A stretch of 11,942 nucleotides of DNA from Chloroflexota bacterium (GTDB lineage Bacteria; Chloroflexota; Dehalococcoidia; Lucifugimonadales; UBA3495): contig JADFQT010000045.1 in NCBI GenBank assembly GCA_022561675.1, positions 1 to 11,942 on the forward strand, written 5' to 3'. Both the position numbers and the translations under genes were made by a program. Below, in pieces: positions 1-5,534 of this stretch (positions are counted from its first letter, which is position 1; every line of letters starts with the position of its first letter). Below the pieces are notes generated by a model. It searched no databases and had not been told where the DNA came from. It saw only the letters and a list, made by a program, of their open reading frames with translations.

Positions 1-76
1 CCAAATCTTCTCCTGGAGCGCACAACCGCTCCCGGAAGAATGCCTGATATTGAGCCGGGATCTTTGAAATATCCAT
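1..76 (-). CDS. N-terminal fragment of an unrecognised protein, cut by the left edge
   Basis: An ATG at 74-76 opens a frame that stays open for 25 codons to the left end (MDISKIPAQYQAFFRERLCA, then PGEDL). The start is supported by a full Shine-Dalgarno GGAGGT at 82-87 (read on the minus strand) with a 5-nt spacer. The gene lies 91 bp downstream of the HEPN gene on the same strand and may share its transcript. I do not recognise the product from 25 residues; it is polar with an aromatic QYQAFF stretch and no signal peptide. The strong ribosome-binding site and the continuous frame make a real gene likely; function unknown. Confidence 0.6.
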   Translation of the reverse strand, partial: MDISKIPAQYQAFFRERLCAPGEDL

Positions 77-81
77 TAGAT

Positions 82-112
82 ACCTCCAGGCACCAATTCT
101 ACCTGGCTAGGT
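82..112 (-). promoter_or_regulatory. Hairpin that pairs the ribosome-binding site of the left-edge gene
   Basis: On the minus strand the arms are ACCT-AG-CCAGG and CCTGGAGGT around an 11-nt loop, giving 5 + 4 base pairs with a 2-nt bulge. All of the GGAGGT Shine-Dalgarno (82-87) lies in the 3' arm, so the folded form would hide the site from ribosomes. A TAGAAT hexamer at 96-101 in the loop could instead be a -10 box, but I see no good -35 for it. The pairing is seen directly; translational control is inferred. Confidence 0.45.
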
Positions 113-167
113 CTGAAAAATAAGCGTAATATCAAGGCAGGCGTGCCATGGGGCCAGCGACGGTGGA

Positions 168-842
168 CTACTTCAGATGTTCCTCTGCAAACCTTCGGAC
201 CCATTTGATCATATCTTCAACATCCGATGGCTGGAATTGAGTGTAATTACCGTGATCTGCATTGTTCCTGACATCTGCGTGGGTGGTAATTGCTTTCTGG
301 GTGAGGAGCGTGTATTCACCGGCCTTCGCCAATTCGATGTTTAATAGGTTGATGCTAGTCTTGGTAGGTAACACCAAGCCTCTCTTGGTCCACAATTTAC
401 TCAAGGTGTCCTCTAGGATGGCTCCCGCCAGAGAAGCCGCTGGTATGTAATAACCAGCGTTGAGCAACATCTCGGCCTGATCGATGAAGTCCTCAAGTAG
501 TTCTGCTCCAATAATCGACTTCATATTGAACAGAAGCCCAGATTCGAAAGCGTGTTGAGCAGCTTCGACAATACCAAGACACACTGGAAAATTAATGAAC
601 TCGGGTTCGCCCTTTTCACCTAGGCGCTGCAATTCCCTGTAGTGGTCGTCACCAACACCAAATGATTTACCGATTAGATTGAGTGCCCTGGTTTTGAACT
701 TCGCATACTCGATTTGAGCCCCATTTACTTGAGCGCTATTCATTGGGCTCAATTGACCGTTGTCCGCGAAACGCCTGCCAGATAGAGTCTCTCTCCCACC
801 TTGTGCTAGTTCTTCGAGTTCTTTCTGAATTTTCTCTTGCAT
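168..842 (-). CDS. HEPN-domain protein (DUF4145-like), putative RNase or effector
   Basis: This is a 224-residue soluble protein. The N-terminal ~100 residues are not recognised. The C-terminal half (about 112-222) is all-helical and HEPN-like, with a helix around AGAILEDTLSKLW (139-151) and then VRNNADHG, giving R192-x4-H197. That Arg-Asn...His pattern is the HEPN RNase signature, known from toxins, Cas accessory nucleases and anticodon nucleases. The ATG start at 840-842 has GGAGG at 850-854 with a 7-nt spacer. The gene follows tRNA-Lys on the same strand and precedes the left-edge gene, with no obvious promoter of its own between 843 and 950. Its base composition looks richer in A+T than the window's other genes, suggesting acquisition. 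RNase activity is inferred from the motif; some HEPN proteins are inactive binding modules, and no MNT-type nucleotidyltransferase antitoxin is visible here. Confidence 0.75.
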   Translation of the reverse strand: MQEKIQKELEELAQGGRETLSGRRFADNGQLSPMNSAQVNGAQIEYAKFKTRALNLIGKSFGVGDDHYRELQRLGEKGEPEFINFPVCLGIVEAAQHAFESGLLFNMKSIIGAELLEDFIDQAEMLLNAGYYIPAASLAGAILEDTLSKLWTKRGLVLPTKTSINLLNIELAKAGEYTLLTQKAITTHADVRNNADHGNYTQFQPSDVEDMIKWVRRFAEEHLK

Positions 843-875
843 TTTTGAGCCTCCGAATCACGTCTCCCACTAATA

Positions 876-897
876 AGACCATTTTGAGACCATTTTG
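876..897. repeat. Tandem duplication of an 11-bp unit
   Basis: The unit AGACCATTTTG occurs twice head to tail (876-886 and 887-897) with no mismatch. It lies between the HEPN ribosome-binding site and the hairpin after tRNA-Lys. It could be a slippage duplication or a trace of an insertion next to the tRNA. Confidence 0.8.
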
Positions 898-907
898 GTA
901 TTGAAGA

Positions 908-928
908 GGCCGGGGGAGTACCCCGGCC
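908..928 (-). terminator. GC-rich hairpin downstream of tRNA-Lys
   Basis: The arms GGCCGGGG (908-915) and CCCCGGCC (921-928) form a perfect 8-bp stem with a 5-nt loop, 22 bp past the CCA end of the tRNA. On the minus strand it is followed by TCTTCAATACC, not a clean T run, so termination may be weak and leave some read-through into the HEPN gene. Confidence 0.5.
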
Positions 929-950
929 CCGTCATTTTGAAGCTAAATTT

Positions 951-1026
951 TGGTGACCCGCCTCGGGGTCGAACCGAGAACCTACGGATTAAGAGTCCGT
1001 TGCTCTGCCAATTGAGCTAGCGGGCC
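951..1026 (-). tRNA. tRNA-Lys (anticodon CTT), CCA encoded
   Basis: The 76-nt minus-strand sequence folds into a full cloverleaf. The acceptor stem pairs GGCCCGC with GCGGGTC (one G-T pair) and is followed by discriminator A and a genomic CCA (951-953). The D stem is GCTC/GAGC. The anticodon stem is ACGGA/TCCGT around the loop CTCTTAA, giving anticodon CTT. The T stem is CTCGG/CCGAG around TTCGACC. It decodes AAG. A dedicated promoter lies just upstream and a hairpin follows. The HEPN gene sits immediately 3', the usual side for integrative elements that use tRNA genes. Confidence 0.97.
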
Positions 1027-1055
1027 TGGGCGAATTACCCCCATACTGGGTGACC

Positions 1056-1084
1056 AGACTACCAATGCGCCCCATCCTTGTCAA
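1056..1084 (-). promoter_or_regulatory. Sigma70-type promoter of tRNA-Lys
   Basis: On the minus strand a consensus -35 TTGACA (1079-1084) is separated by 17 bp from a -10 TAGTCT (1056-1061, 3 of 6 to consensus). The start point would fall near 1048, leaving a leader of about 22 nt before the mature tRNA end at 1026. Confidence 0.7.
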
Positions 1085-1231
1085 TAGATTAACCTATCTT
1101 GGGACCATCTAGTCGCGGAATAATTTGTTATCGTTGCTAGAAGCGGTCGAGCCGACGGTTGGTTCGCAAAAAAAGCTCAGGAGTATCGTTGGCCTCTGTT
1201 GCAAAAGAAGATCCAGTTGCCCTTAGTCGAA

Positions 1232-1289
1232 TCGGGTCGGGTCGGGTTAGGGGCCTTCCCCCAACCGAAAGATTCCCGGCCGGGGTTGG
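1232..1289. other. G-quadruplex-capable tract overlapping alternative hairpins (gap 1085-1334)
   Basis: This is the only structured part of the gap between the tRNA promoter and the phosphoesterase stop. TCGGG is repeated three times (1232-1246). GGG-TC-GGG-TC-GGG-TTA-GGGG (1234-1253) fits a compact plus-strand quadruplex. The same G-run can instead fold as GGTT-A-GGGG, loop CCTT, CCCC-C-AACC (1245-1266). CCAACC (1261-1266) can also pair with GGTTGG (1284-1289) across the palindrome CCCGGCCGGG (1275-1284). On the minus strand this lies behind the phosphoesterase gene and could end its transcript, although there is no T run. The structures are predicted by eye only. Confidence 0.5.
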
Positions 1290-1334
1290 TGAATTGCCTA
1301 GCTCGGGCTCTTTCCGCGTTCTAGATCCCGTGCT

Positions 1335-2066
1335 CTAAACCCCGTAATTCAGCCGGTCTATCAGGGGCTTGGGTAACTGGGCTTGACGCATCCTCTCCTG
1401 GGTTTCGCCGATGTCGTAGCTGACTCGGTGCCTGCTGATGGCGCCCTGGTCGCTGTCATAGACGGCGTAGCTGGGACGGGGATCCCGGTCCCGGGGCTGA
1501 CCGACGCTGCCGGGATTGATTATCCAGCGTTCATCGCTTAGAGCGAACTGCTGGTCCTCGGTAAAATCTACGAAATTTGGATCGCCCTGGTTTTCTTGAT
1601 AAATGAAGGGAATGTGGGAGTGACTCACCAGGCAGAACCTGGTGGAAAGCAGCTGGAAGGTGGCCAGGGCCGACCCTTCGCTCAGCAGGTATTCCCAAAG
1701 CGGCTCCCGCAAACTGCCGTGAACCAACGTGAAGTCACCGGAGGTTGCGGTGAGGGGCAATCCGCTCAAAAAGTCCCGGTCCTCCGCGCTTAGCTGCTGG
1801 GCAGTCCATAGAGCGGCCCTGGCGGCCGGACCATTGAACTCCTCTACTCCCAGTTGCCCGGTGGCGGCTTGATCGTGGTTGCCTGCCACTGCCAGCAGGG
1901 GGTAGCCGCGAAGCAGCCCGAGGCAGGGCCTGGGGTCCGGCCCGTAGCCCACGGTATCACCCAGGCACCAGACCTGGTCAAAGCCACCTCGCTCCTCGGC
2001 GTCTGCTACTACGGCCTGGAGGGCTATCAGATTAGAGTGGATGTCACCCAGTATTAACGTCCGCAT
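1335..2066 (-). CDS. Calcineurin-like metallophosphoesterase (YfcE/Metallophos_2 type)
   Basis: This 243-residue cytosolic protein carries the ordered metal-binding motifs of the family: GDIHSN (D8, H10), GDTVGYGPDP (D37), GNHD (N63, H64, D65), VHGS (H116) and SHSH (H149, H151; the usual form is G-H-T-H), plus INPGSVGQPRD, typical of the family C-terminus. It should be a bimetal phosphomonoesterase or phosphodiesterase; the substrate cannot be read from the sequence. I chose ATG at 2064-2066, with AAGG seven nt upstream, over an in-frame TTG one codon earlier. The length fits the family. It appears to be monocistronic, with a promoter candidate near 2200-2229 and a G-rich structured tract behind the stop codon. 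Confidence 0.9.
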   Translation of the reverse strand: MRTLILGDIHSNLIALQAVVADAEERGGFDQVWCLGDTVGYGPDPRPCLGLLRGYPLLAVAGNHDQAATGQLGVEEFNGPAARAALWTAQQLSAEDRDFLSGLPLTATSGDFTLVHGSLREPLWEYLLSEGSALATFQLLSTRFCLVSHSHIPFIYQENQGDPNFVDFTEDQQFALSDERWIINPGSVGQPRDRDPRPSYAVYDSDQGAISRHRVSYDIGETQERMRQAQLPKPLIDRLNYGV

Positions 2067-2199
2067 CAAAGAGCCTTGGGATTTATGATGATTGGGTACC
2101 GGTGACGACGGAATCCGGTATCGCCGATTGCCTTGGGCTAGCTTCGATTGAAAAGGTTCCCTCCCAGATTTACGGCCGCTTAAATTTACCCGCTGCCTG

Positions 2200-2229
2200 A
2201 TTCTACCGGTTTCCCGAGCCTTAACTCAA
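2200..2229 (-). promoter_or_regulatory. Candidate promoter of the metallophosphoesterase gene
   Basis: On the minus strand TTGAGT (2224-2229, 4 of 6 to consensus) and TAGAAT (2200-2205, 5 of 6) are 18 bp apart. A start near 2193 would give a leader of about 125 nt. That leader contains an inverted repeat TACCGG/CCGGTA (2097-2102 and 2115-2120). Confidence 0.4.
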
Positions 2230-2277
2230 TGCTGGGTTCAGTAAAACGCCGGCAGTGCCGTGAAAAGGGAGACCGTA

Positions 2278-2538
2278 ATGGTTGGTCCTCCGCCAAAAGT
2301 AAACGTAGTAGCCGCCGGGGGCAGCATCGCGGGCGACGGGCCACACCGCCTGGATTACATTCCCAGGGCCTGCGGCAAAAGCTGCCCACCTTACCAAGAC
2401 GAGGTTGAGAAGGTTTTATCACCCCCAGCTCAGGGCCGCCCGGCTGGACCATACCAGGAGAGGCTGGCTTGCCTATTCCACTATAACCGGCGGGTGTATA
2501 CTGGCGCAGGCGTGACGAACTGGGCCCAAATCCGTTGA
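2278..2538 (+). CDS. Possible small hypothetical protein (86 aa)
   Basis: The spacer between the phosphoesterase start and the transporter start (2070-2577) is over 500 bp. The only plausible gene in it is this frame. ATG at 2278 is preceded by AAGGGAG with a 6-nt spacer, and the frame ends 39 bp before the transporter start, so it could be the first gene of that operon. The peptide is Gly/Pro-rich at the start and has Cys residues in ACGKSCPPYQ, with no membrane segment or recognised domain. A long frame is also open on the opposite strand (2186-2605), and I see no clear upstream promoter; a TATACT hexamer at 2497-2502 lies inside the frame. It may be non-coding leader instead. Confidence 0.3.
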   Translation: MVGPPPKVNVVAAGGSIAGDGPHRLDYIPRACGKSCPPYQDEVEKVLSPPAQGRPAGPYQERLACLFHYNRRVYTGAGVTNWAQIR

Positions 2539-2577
2539 ACTTTCGCCGTCCGCCACAAGAAAGGTAGGTGACGCAGC

Positions 2578-3891
2578 TTGGCAGAAACCTTAACGGTCGC
2601 TCCACCTCAGCAGGCCAAACGAACCAAAAACTCGGTCATGGCCACCAGCCTCATTGGTGCCCACGGCCTCGAGCACATGTATGGGCATAGTTTTGCGGTA
2701 CTGGTCACTGCGCTTTATGCAGACCTGGGGTTAGACCCAATCCAGGCGGGTCTGCTGTCTGCCGTGCGCCAGCTTTCCAGCGGTGTGACGAGCATGGCCA
2801 GCGGGTTCTTCGTCGACATGTTCCAGCACCGCCAGGCCCAGGTGCTGGCGATCAGTATGGCCATGATTGGAGTGGGGTATTTTCTGGTTTCAGTCTCACC
2901 AATATTCAGCCTGATCCTGGTGGCCCTACTCATCGCCTCAGCGGGGAGCGCCCTCTGGCACCCCCCCGCCCTGGGGTTGCTGTCCCAGCGGTTTCCAGAA
3001 CGTCGTGGTCTGTTTATTTCGCTGCACCGTTCCACCGGCAATGTCGGGGACATGATCGGACCACTGATCGCCGGAGGTCTCCTAGTTTGGCTCGCTTTTA
3101 GCGGAAGCTGGCGCTGGATAATGGGGGGAGGAACCCCCATGCTACTGTTGCTGGCGGTCCTGATACTGGTGGTCTTGCGGAATGTGGCAGGCCCTAAGTC
3201 CGGTCCAGTAGATTTCCGCACCAAATTCAAAACCCAGTTGATTAGCTTGCGAGGGGCTTTCCAGGGCAAGGGAATGTGGGCCATCTTCACGGTATCTGCC
3301 GTCCGTGGCATGGCTGACCGGTCATTCATCTTTTTCCTTCCTTTCTATCTACGAGAGGAACTGGGGATGGGCTTTATGTTAATGTCCGTCCACGTCATGC
3401 TGGTGGCAGCGCCAGGAATCGTCTCCGGTCCCTTGTTCGGGATGCTCTCTGACCGCATTGGGCGCAGGTCCATAATTACCTTCGTCATGGCCATAACGGT
3501 AATCTTACCCATAGCCCTGGTATTGGCCGGTAGTAACACCTTACTGACATTAACGGCGGTGACCGTGTTTGGCTTCTTCCATTCAGTCGTGAACTCCCTG
3601 ACCCAGGCGGCGGCCATAGACGAGGCTTCCGGACGTGGCCTGGATGCGACCTTCATCGGACTGATGTGGGGCAGCAACGCCTTCTTCGGGGCTGGTACCG
3701 CGATAATCGCCGGCTGGCTGGTTGGAGGGTTGCAATTCAATTTCCCCTTGTTTGGTTTACCCCTGGCCTCCGACTTTGCCGGATACGGTTGGCAGGCCGC
3801 ATTCTACTTTGCCTCGGCCTTGTTTTTCGTCGGATTTCTGACCTCTTTGATCATGCCTCGCCCGTCATTGCCTCGTTTACAGCCAGCATAG
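2578..3891 (+). CDS. MFS transporter, fosmidomycin-resistance (FSR) type
   Basis: This 437-residue inner-membrane protein has about 12 hydrophobic segments in two halves joined by a basic loop (about 201-230). Family marks are WHPPALG (127-133), LHRSTGNVGDMIGP (149-162) and GMLSDRIGRR (288-297, MFS motif A of the second half), with a motif-A-like GFFVDM in the first half (76-81). The WHP and GNxGxxxGP pattern matches Fsr-like exporters rather than sugar porters. It probably exports a small amphiphile by proton antiport; the substrate is unknown. The start is TTG at 2578, supported by AGGTAGGTG just upstream; the next in-frame Met (2638) has no ribosome-binding site. rnhA starts 2 bp after the stop. 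A 7-bp perfect inverted repeat (3121-3140) lies inside the gene. Confidence 0.88.
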   Translation: MAETLTVAPPQQAKRTKNSVMATSLIGAHGLEHMYGHSFAVLVTALYADLGLDPIQAGLLSAVRQLSSGVTSMASGFFVDMFQHRQAQVLAISMAMIGVGYFLVSVSPIFSLILVALLIASAGSALWHPPALGLLSQRFPERRGLFISLHRSTGNVGDMIGPLIAGGLLVWLAFSGSWRWIMGGGTPMLLLLAVLILVVLRNVAGPKSGPVDFRTKFKTQLISLRGAFQGKGMWAIFTVSAVRGMADRSFIFFLPFYLREELGMGFMLMSVHVMLVAAPGIVSGPLFGMLSDRIGRRSIITFVMAITVILPIALVLAGSNTLLTLTAVTVFGFFHSVVNSLTQAAAIDEASGRGLDATFIGLMWGSNAFFGAGTAIIAGWLVGGLQFNFPLFGLPLASDFAGYGWQAAFYFASALFFVGFLTSLIMPRPSLPRLQPA

Positions 3892-3893
3892 GT

Positions 3894-4406
3894 ATGGTTG
3901 AAGGCCGCACTAATTGCGGGCCGGGTAGTCATTTGGCGGCTAGAGAGCAAGTAACCATCTATACCGATGGCGCGTGTCTGGGCAATCCCGGACCCGGCGG
4001 CTACGGCGCGGTCCTGCTCTACGGTTCCCAGCGAAAGGAGCTGTCGGGTGGATTTAAGCTGACCACTAACAACCGCATGGAGATAACAGCGGCCCTGGTA
4101 GCCCTAGCGGCCCTGCGCGAGCCCTGCCGGGTGACCCTTTATAGCGACTCCCAATATCTGGTAAATGCTATGTCCAAGGGTTGGGCTCAGCGCTGGCAGG
4201 CCAACGGCTGGAAGCGAAACAAGCGGGAGGACGCGGTAAATCCTGACCTCTGGGAAAGGATGTTGGAGTTGTGCCGACGGCACACCGTCGAATTCCGGTG
4301 GGTGCGGGGCCACTCGGGGATGAAAGAGAACGAGCAGTGCGATCGGCTGGCGGTGGCGGCCGCTCGAGGCTCCGGCCTGCCCGACGACCCGGGATACCGT
4401 CACTAA
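3894..4406 (+). CDS. rnhA: Ribonuclease HI
   Basis: This enzyme degrades the RNA strand of RNA-DNA hybrids (R-loops, primers) in the cytosol. The 170-residue product has YTDGACLGNPGPGGYGAVL (Asp25), NNRMEIT (Glu63), LYSDSQYLVN (Asp85) and WVRGHSGMKENEQCD (His140, Asp150), the complete D-E-D-D set plus the catalytic-loop His. The basic handle-type segment GWKRNKRE (105-112) is present as in E. coli RNase HI. The ATG at 3894 lies 2 bp after the transporter stop and has only a weak TAGGT before it, so translation is probably coupled to the upstream gene. It carries about 18 extra residues before the first strand, so a later start is possible. A longer frame reaches back into the transporter gene but cannot be the start, because that part encodes transporter in another frame. 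Confidence 0.95.
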   Translation: MVEGRTNCGPGSHLAAREQVTIYTDGACLGNPGPGGYGAVLLYGSQRKELSGGFKLTTNNRMEITAALVALAALREPCRVTLYSDSQYLVNAMSKGWAQRWQANGWKRNKREDAVNPDLWERMLELCRRHTVEFRWVRGHSGMKENEQCDRLAVAAARGSGLPDDPGYRH

Positions 4407-4437
4407 TCCCTCAGCCGTTAATCCCTAAACTGAGGGA
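4407..4437 (+). terminator. Hairpin immediately after rnhA
   Basis: TCCCTCAG (4407-4414) pairs perfectly with CTGAGGGA (4430-4437) around a 15-nt loop, starting at the base after the rnhA stop. It is followed by CTATCCCC, not a T run, so it may act as an mRNA 3'-end stabiliser or as a weak or factor-dependent terminator. Confidence 0.4.
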
Positions 4438-4512
4438 CTATCCCCGCCCCAGCGTCTCCAAGTAATCGGAAGCTAATTGGTAGCAGGATCAGACCAATTT
4501 CCCCAAAAACTA

Positions 4513-4541
4513 TTGACGCCGGTCCGTCTATTTGATAATAT
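4513..4541 (+). promoter_or_regulatory. Strong sigma70-type promoter of the 46-codon gene
   Basis: TTGACG (4513-4518, 5 of 6 to consensus) is followed after exactly 17 bp by TAATAT (4536-4541). Transcription should start near 4548. No other plus-strand gene follows before the convergent mocA, so this promoter serves only the short unit that ends at 4856. Confidence 0.7.
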
Positions 4542-4547
4542 GTATTC

Positions 4548-4856
4548 GAGGTAGATGGCCCAGATATGAGGCTAAATACCTCACTCTTCGGCAAGGAGGC
4601 GTGCAATGGTAGCGGTTTTCGTAATGCACCATCGATGGAACTTCCCTTGTACCGTCCCTGCCGGTGACGCACAGGTAGTGCGGGTGTCGAGACAAGGGGT
4701 CTTCATCGGCAGGGACAAACCAGATCGTAAGTCCCGCGCCTTTTGAGAAAGTGGACTTTCAACCCCAAGCGGGGTGGGCCATCCGGTCGTGGTGATCGGG
4801 ACAGCGGGGCTACGGAAATGTAACGGGACCCGGTAGGTGTTATCGGGTCCCGTCTA
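4548..4856 (+). ncRNA. Autonomous highly structured transcript (small mRNA or dual-function RNA)
   Basis: The unit has its own promoter and terminator, and several perfect helices lie between them. The 5' leader pairs with the 3' region: GATGGCCCA (4554-4562) with TGGGCCATC (4775-4783). Inside lie GAGG/CCTC (4568-4571, 4579-4582), GTGCA/TGCAC (4601-4605, 4625-4629), the 10-bp GTCCCTGCCG/CGGCAGGGAC (4654-4663, 4707-4716), GAAAG/CTTTC (4747-4751, 4756-4760) and CCCC/GGGG (4763-4766, 4771-4774). GTCCCG (4731-4736) could also pair with CGGGAC (4797-4802) as a pseudoknot. It does not match the conserved elements I know for RNase P, tmRNA, SRP RNA or common riboswitches. It contains a credible ORF, so structured mRNA and non-coding RNA both remain open. 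Confidence 0.5.
4606..4746 (+). CDS. Unrecognised 46-residue small protein
   Basis: ATG at 4606 follows a perfect AAGGAGG (4593-4599) with a 6-nt spacer, the best ribosome-binding site in the window. The product is MVAVFVMHHRWNFPCTVPAG followed by 26 residues that include VVRVSRQGVFIGRDKP, ending at TGA 4744-4746. It is basic, has one Cys and no signal peptide or membrane helix. The middle looks like short beta strands (QVVRVS, GVFIGR) and the tail is rich in Lys and Arg. I do not recognise it. It is the only frame in a transcript with its own promoter and terminator. The start codon sits at the base of the 4601-4629 hairpin and the CCTC at 4579-4582 can pair with the GAGG of the ribosome-binding site, so initiation may be structure-controlled. 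Confidence 0.55.
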   Translation: MVAVFVMHHRWNFPCTVPAGDAQVVRVSRQGVFIGRDKPDRKSRAF

Positions 4857-4860
4857 TTAT
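4823..4860 (+). terminator. Intrinsic terminator of the 46-codon unit
   Basis: ACGGGACCCG (4823-4832) and CGGGTCCCGT (4844-4853) form a perfect 10-bp stem with an 11-nt loop, followed by CTATTATTTGAC. The T-rich tail is on the plus strand. On the minus strand, where mocA ends 60 bp away, the stem could also serve mocA but lacks T residues. Confidence 0.8.
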
Positions 4861-4915
4861 TTGACATCCCTTAACCGACCGGGAGGGAATAGACCTCCGC
4901 GGCGTCGTGCTGCTG

Positions 4916-5521
4916 CTACTGGGTCACCGCCGCCTGATACTGCTCGGGGGTGTTCAAGTCCCAGAGAACCTCCGGGTTGTCCACTTCCACCCGCTGAAGT
5001 CGCTCCTCGTGTTTCCTGACCACCGCTCTGATGCCCTGGGACGCCTCTGCAATTTCCAGAAGCTCGGGCAGCAGCGAGCAATCCAATATTAAGGGATGCC
5101 CTCCCTTTCCCTGGAAGACAGGAATGGTTATGAGGCAGTCGGAACTTTCATGCCTGCTGAGCAACGTGCTGATGGTCTCGGAAGTTCGGGGTTGATCGAC
5201 GTTAAGGAGCACCAGGGTCTGGGCGTCTGCCGACCGGGGAGACCGCAGGACCGCTTTAATCCCGGTCTTAATCGAGGTGGTCTTTCCTTCCTGGTAATCG
5301 GGATTGAAAACCGAAACTACCCTTTCCCGCCCCTCCAGAAGGGGCAGCAGCCTATCCCGTTTGTGCCCCAGCACCACTACCACCTGGTGAATTCCAGCCT
5401 GAAGCAGGGAAGAGACCTGGCAGCCGAGCAGGGTATCCCCCTGCCAGGGCAGGAGGGCCTTGAGCTGACCCATCCGGCGAGACTCCCCGGCCGCCAGCAG
5501 AATCGCTACCGCTTCGCCCAC
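4916..5521 (-). CDS. MocA-family molybdenum cofactor nucleotidyltransferase
   Basis: This 201-residue cytosolic NTP_transf_3-type protein probably transfers CMP from CTP to molybdopterin, making the cytidine dinucleotide form of Moco used by xanthine dehydrogenase/CO dehydrogenase-type enzymes. Visible are LAAGESRRMGQLK (9-21, nucleotide-binding loop and Lys), NVDQPR (107-112, metal-binding Asp), GKGGHPLIL (138-146) and DLNTPEQY (188-195). The length is normal. The start is GTG at 5519-5521 with GAGGGG upstream. It lies 13 bp downstream of xdhC, clearly one operon. CTP versus GTP preference (MocA or MobA) cannot be settled by eye, but the xdhC partner favours MocA. It converges on the 46-codon unit. 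Confidence 0.87.
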   Translation of the reverse strand: MGEAVAILLAAGESRRMGQLKALLPWQGDTLLGCQVSSLLQAGIHQVVVVLGHKRDRLLPLLEGRERVVSVFNPDYQEGKTTSIKTGIKAVLRSPRSADAQTLVLLNVDQPRTSETISTLLSRHESSDCLITIPVFQGKGGHPLILDCSLLPELLEIAEASQGIRAVVRKHEERLQRVEVDNPEVLWDLNTPEQYQAAVTQ

Positions 5522-5534
5522 TGAGCCCCTCGGC

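Noticed and set aside
2186..2260. Cobalamin-riboswitch-like GGGAAACCGGTAGAATC on the minus strand upstream of the phosphoesterase
   Set aside because: The following conserved parts (the GCGG...CCCGC and CACTG-type B12 box) are missing, and the stretch falls inside the promoter spacer at 2200-2229, so it would not be transcribed from there.
2959..2972. Run of seven C in the transporter gene as a phase-variation site
   Set aside because: It encodes conserved WHPPALG in the correct frame; seven bases in a GC-rich gene is not by itself evidence of switching.
3121..3140. 7-bp perfect inverted repeat (ATGGGGG/CCCCCAT) inside the transporter gene
   Set aside because: It encodes an in-frame MGGGTPM segment and has no T run or other sign of a regulatory site.
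3666..3893. N-terminal extension of RNase HI into the transporter gene
   Set aside because: This segment encodes conserved transporter sequence in another frame; RNase HI begins plausibly at ATG 3894 next to the transporter stop.
4548..4856. RNase P, tmRNA, SRP or T-box identity for the structured transcript
   Set aside because: I could not find the diagnostic conserved segments (RNase P GAGGAAAGTCC, a tmRNA CCA end and tag frame, the SRP GGAAG/GCAGC loop, the T-box GGTGGNACC).
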